This document shows positions 62,301-63,478 of a stretch of 63,478 bases of DNA, in pieces. The stretch spans positions 1 through 63,478 of the forward strand of contig NZ_JACJVR010000127.1 of assembly GCF_014212175.1 (NCBI RefSeq). Direction: 5' to 3'. Under the pieces are notes generated by a model. It had not been told where the DNA came from. It saw only the letters and a list, made by a program, of their open reading frames with translations, and ran no database searches. The position numbers and the translations under genes were made by a program. Position 1 is the first letter of the stretch; every line of letters starts with the position of its first letter. This DNA is from Cohnella xylanilytica (GTDB lineage: Bacteria; Bacillota; Bacilli; Paenibacillales; Paenibacillaceae).

Positions 62301-63317
62301 TCGCTGGCGGGACGGCTGCTGGACAGCCGGACGATCGCCGATCCGGCGGCGGCTCTATGGAAGTTCGCCGTTCGTCCGCTGAGCGAGGACGCCGTCAAGA
62401 AGGCGGAGGAGCAGGCCAAGGAGCAGGGCTTCCGGCTGGCGGGCGTTCCGGTCGAGTTCGGCATCTCGCTCAAGGACGGAGACAAGACCGAGGCGATCGG
62501 CGGCTTCGGCCGGACTTACGTCGAGAGGACGCTGGACGTGAGCGGCGAGCTCGATCCGGGCGCGGCGACGGCGCTTCTGTACGATCCGTCGACGGGACGC
62601 TTCGAGTATGCTCCTGCGACGTTCCAGACGGCGGACGGCAAGACCGTCGCGACGATCCGAAGCGCGGTTAACGGCATCTTCGCGATTGCGGAGCATCCGG
62701 TAACGTATGCCGACCTGGCGAACCACTGGGCGAAGAAGGAGATCGAACGGCTGGCGTCGAGAACGATCGTGAACGGCGTGGCCGCGGACGCGTTCGCGCC
62801 GAACCGCGAGGTCACCCGCGCCGAATTCGCGGCGCTGCTCGTTCGGGCGCTCGGGCTGCGGGCCGAGGCAGCGGGCAAGTCGTTCTCCGACGTGCCGGCG
62901 AACGCTTGGTACGCGAAGGACGTCGCCGTCGCCGGCGAATACGGGCTCGTCCAAGGAACGCCGGACGGCGCGTTCCTCCCCGGCGCCGTCATCACCCGCG
63001 AGCAGATGGCGGTCATGCTCGCCCAGGCGTTCCGGCTGGCGGCGGGCGATGGGGCTTCGCCGCAAGGCGGGGCTTCGGCGACGGGAGATGCGCCCGCGGC
63101 GCCGAGCGGGGCATCGCCGGAGCAGACGGTGTCTGCCCGCTTCCCGGACCGAGCGTCCATTCACGCTTGGGCCGCGGACGCGGTCGAACTCGCCGCAAGC
63201 TTAGGTATCCTGCAAGGCCAATCCGGCGGCGAGTTTAAGCCGCTGAGCACCGCCACCCGCGCGGAAGCGGCCGTCGCCATAGGCCGCCTGCTGCAAGCGG
63301 CCCGGCTGGCCGACTAA
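56394..63317 (+). CDS. Giant SLH-anchored GH87-like glucanase with repeated beta-trefoil-like modules
   Basis: A 2,307-residue secreted protein. Order: signal peptide (about 1-25); Gln/Thr/Pro and Thr/Ala/Asp repeats; about seven modules of some 140 residues between roughly 56698 and 59750, each starting like VRIxNxxTGxxLYE and carrying KRIQNRxTGHYI-type blocks, resembling fascin/ricin-like trefoils; two CBM6/35-like domains (YEAEDAFLGGG at about 59755; YEAEDGSTNG at 60169); a right-handed beta-helix with GADDTAAFKAAMAAAK and the GDDGIAIWS active-site region, as in GH87 alpha-1,3-glucanases; a BIG2-like domain (61790-62000); a Gly/Ser linker; three SLH domains (about 62700-63300) that tether it to the wall. 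Start fixed by GGAGGGGG. Confidence 0.85.
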   Translation: MARARRWLACLMAAILLFSAVPAAFADGPSVPSPQETAAQEQAQTPTPTQTPQTPQTPQTPANGEAIGEAATDATADTTTDSTVDATVDAIAEAAADASPAYIRIKNKWQSNYLYEASDGVVRYGLTASEDTSSHWTIEDGPDGTKRIQNRKTGHYITLEGVSKRRDPLTAKAAAESAPADRWYIEPASRAGYSLIKSATVPSSANLVIHEEDQLGFAEASNDINVTFESPQWAFEPVAELQPVRIVNRERAGQALYVKANPEAPDRPNDTVAFGKVDPGDAKAQWYVEPGEGGGVKLRNRATGQSIVQFDPDNYWRKIETGTSDDPLKLEWTVADAKDEQGASVPGYVTFSSAFNASYVLNTQFPDDTFARSNDWSNAGRANAHWKLEPVSDIKPVRIVNFTTGSVGTDYLYEDGGVVKHGALGTEQKDDPRYQWIVEDYDGAKRIRNAATGHYVAAGDPLLATDGAGEGSAEDQWFFQASSQYDDYVTIRGRAEGAGYLNIAEDGDTARSGDVDPNSDGAQWLLEDPSVPTDGTPQYVRIQNEWQPFVLYEDENGELKYGNVRSDQRDQWAIEKFNGRKRIQNRATGHYINLQSMKDGHIQVSDVEDSWTSAVWIIETLGGGSKLICSVNDPSSGGEVERLINLQNLTKYAEYAAINRNWGSPKWKFLTVAEDRPSNVRLVNKKTGQALYEEVSASDPTQGIVRYGEKPASDPSAVWFLEDAGDGSVRLKNRATGHYVAMENVGGDVEQADPPQPLQTLQTIYPVWGSAKWFMDGTQEAGYIALRSAWAAHYIRAEDEGGGVRVSKSVKAEDGAIADGALFKAEPVADEGPSLPEGPIRIRNVYNGQYLYENSGGVVLYGDVAESNGYSHWVLETKDGTTRIRNRVTGHSMATSPDYRYIESKASAGSDPSVEWAIEPSPDGANALIRSLNGGYSDEYVNVQNSAGYAERGLYPVSYGSLQWELQAAPAEYETPSMGGERSDVTSTPVHNDTNYVTISAGGKTLQETGGKIVLGNAGGSSSQWLVQDFNGRKLLKNRSTGRLLASGEGGALAVVDESRRTDAAAQWTIEESLGYRIIRSAASEAKPMLAREGGAVRLNAAAAKSEALWAFEPVASDVRYEAEDAFLGGGAKAASDAAGFAGSGYAGGFEAEGARIAFAVNAQAAGGYKATLRYMNAGDASRAPSLYVNGLRAQTLTLPKASGWRSLSLDLNLRSGINSVEVRFDAGNGAGAAIDSLTVDNSVNKAYRGATVPYITYEAEDGSTNGTLIGPSRAYRDVASEASGRRAVRLGETGQYVEFKTAKAANSIVLRYSIPDSADGAGQEATLGLYVNGEFRQKLKLTSKYAWEYGSYPWSNDPDQGSAHRFFDEIHALIGNVPAGATIRLEKDADSAADYYVVDLAELEQVADPFAKPEGFVSVTDYGAISGDGADDTAAFKAAMAAAKAARQGVWFPQGEFELGDGLLYLDDVTIRGAGMWHTRLNGAKFVGRGKNIQVYDLLIDGGINERDDEAITNAFHGAFGPGSVIQNVWIEHTKAGLWLTKLKDGEEITDGLYMLGLRIRNLMADGINFCVGTSNSWMEQSDIRYPGDDGIAIWSAEGRASVNNTARFNTVSLPWLADNIVVFGGTDNKILDNVAKDTITNGAGIAVSTRFNPVSFAGTTVVERNTLIRTGSYDTGYATDLGAIWVFASDKDLDGNVVIRDNVALDSAYQGLSIQGNFKIGNVLLQDLVFDGMGTKGVDVSSTVGGTVLLDNVIFRGAKIADVANAAGDAFALEELNEGFANAIKPFSVKLSDGTTARFALEKGKKTKLRVYDRQGADVTANADWTVADSSVATIDDSGEVVARGVGTTSVEVVCGDAKRTYSLQVKEAAGRPSPGSGSGSGGGGGGEAPVANDGGAAANDRKLAEAKEDSIVFELGGAGSEAGTGTGSGAAGELPFTVAGLRQALADNPNATIVVRSGEASYRFPLSLAGRLLDSRTIADPAAALWKFAVRPLSEDAVKKAEEQAKEQGFRLAGVPVEFGISLKDGDKTEAIGGFGRTYVERTLDVSGELDPGAATALLYDPSTGRFEYAPATFQTADGKTVATIRSAVNGIFAIAEHPVTYADLANHWAKKEIERLASRTIVNGVAADAFAPNREVTRAEFAALLVRALGLRAEAAGKSFSDVPANAWYAKDVAVAGEYGLVQGTPDGAFLPGAVITREQMAVMLAQAFRLAAGDGASPQGGASATGDAPAAPSGASPEQTVSARFPDRASIHAWAADAVELAASLGILQGQSGGEFKPLSTATRAEAAVAIGRLLQAARLAD

Positions 63318-63343
63318 TCGGAATCCTGCCGCTATAGCGAACG

Positions 63344-63383
63344 ACCCGCGAGCGCCTTGAGCGCCTCGCGGGTTTGTTTTTTT
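63344..63383 (+). terminator. Intrinsic terminator of the giant glycanase
   Basis: ACCCGCGAGCGC and GCGCCTCGCGGGT form a stem (one bulge) followed by TTGTTTTTTT. The remaining 95 bases of the window hold nothing I can name. Confidence 0.88.
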
Positions 63384-63478
63384 ACAATGGTCCAATTTTG
63401 CCTAGTTCGGACCGTGCAGGATTGGAAGGCAGGCGGCTGAACGAGTGTGATTTGTCGTATAAAATCGTCGAAATAATC

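Overview
The window is a high-GC, Gram-positive chromosome segment, most like Paenibacillus or Cohnella (Paenibacillaceae). Three things point there: strong AAGGAGG-type ribosome binding sites with frequent TTG/GTG starts, many S/A/P-rich lipoproteins, and a toolkit of YesM/YesN two-component pairs, bacillithiol genes, an SLH-anchored giant glycanase and alpha-galactosidase/alpha-glucosidase genes. This assignment is inference; no rRNA or tRNA gene is present.

Layout. 1-10.7 kb is mixed housekeeping: an oxalate-decarboxylase-like bicupin, a phosphodiester-glycosidase-like exoprotein, a disordered lipoprotein, a His/Gly-rich membrane protein, a VOC protein, a TipA-type MerR regulator divergent from an MFS pump, an AlkA-like glycosylase, a GT2 plus LAB_N pair and an LD-carboxypeptidase. 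11.9-21.5 kb is a co-directional set that looks like a synthase-dependent exopolysaccharide locus: glmS, a membrane-anchored glycosidase, a membrane HEAT protein, a processive GT2 synthase, a degenerate GGDEF plus receiver protein, a hairpin-repeat array and a WbpA-type UDP-sugar dehydrogenase. 21.6-23.7 kb holds two divergent paralogous TIM-barrel exoproteins. 24.0-29.8 kb is a phosphonate ABC transporter (phnD, phnC, phnE, phnE) behind a near-perfect PhoP box, plus a UshA-like nucleotidase. 30-36.8 kb has yojF/bshB2 (bacillithiol), an ECF sigma/DUF4179 pair, msrAB, an HxlR regulator and an LLM monooxygenase. 36.9-46.8 kb is carbohydrate use: GH36 alpha-galactosidase, then a YesM/YesN pair and a sugar ABC transporter. 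46.9-47.4 kb is a decayed IS1182-type element.

47.4-50.5 kb (minus strand) is the most interesting part. A four-gene operon encodes a MauE-like redox membrane protein, a membrane-tethered CxxC redoxin, a peptide-type ABC exporter without a protease domain, and, too short for ordinary gene calling, a 39-residue six-cysteine peptide with a perfect Shine-Dalgarno. I read this as a candidate disulfide-rich, leaderless secreted peptide system.

50.9-63.4 kb has a GH31 alpha-glucosidase, a sulfonate/taurine-type ABC operon (SBP, permease, ATPase) behind an attenuator-like leader, and a 2,307-residue SLH-anchored GH87-like glucanase with about seven trefoil-like repeats.

Across the window, three unrelated-sequence tandem arrays (19.75, 27.93 and 39.15 kb) share a 51-52 bp period, four copies and one small hairpin with an A4/T4-containing loop per unit. 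All lie just 3' of a gene and are not CRISPRs.
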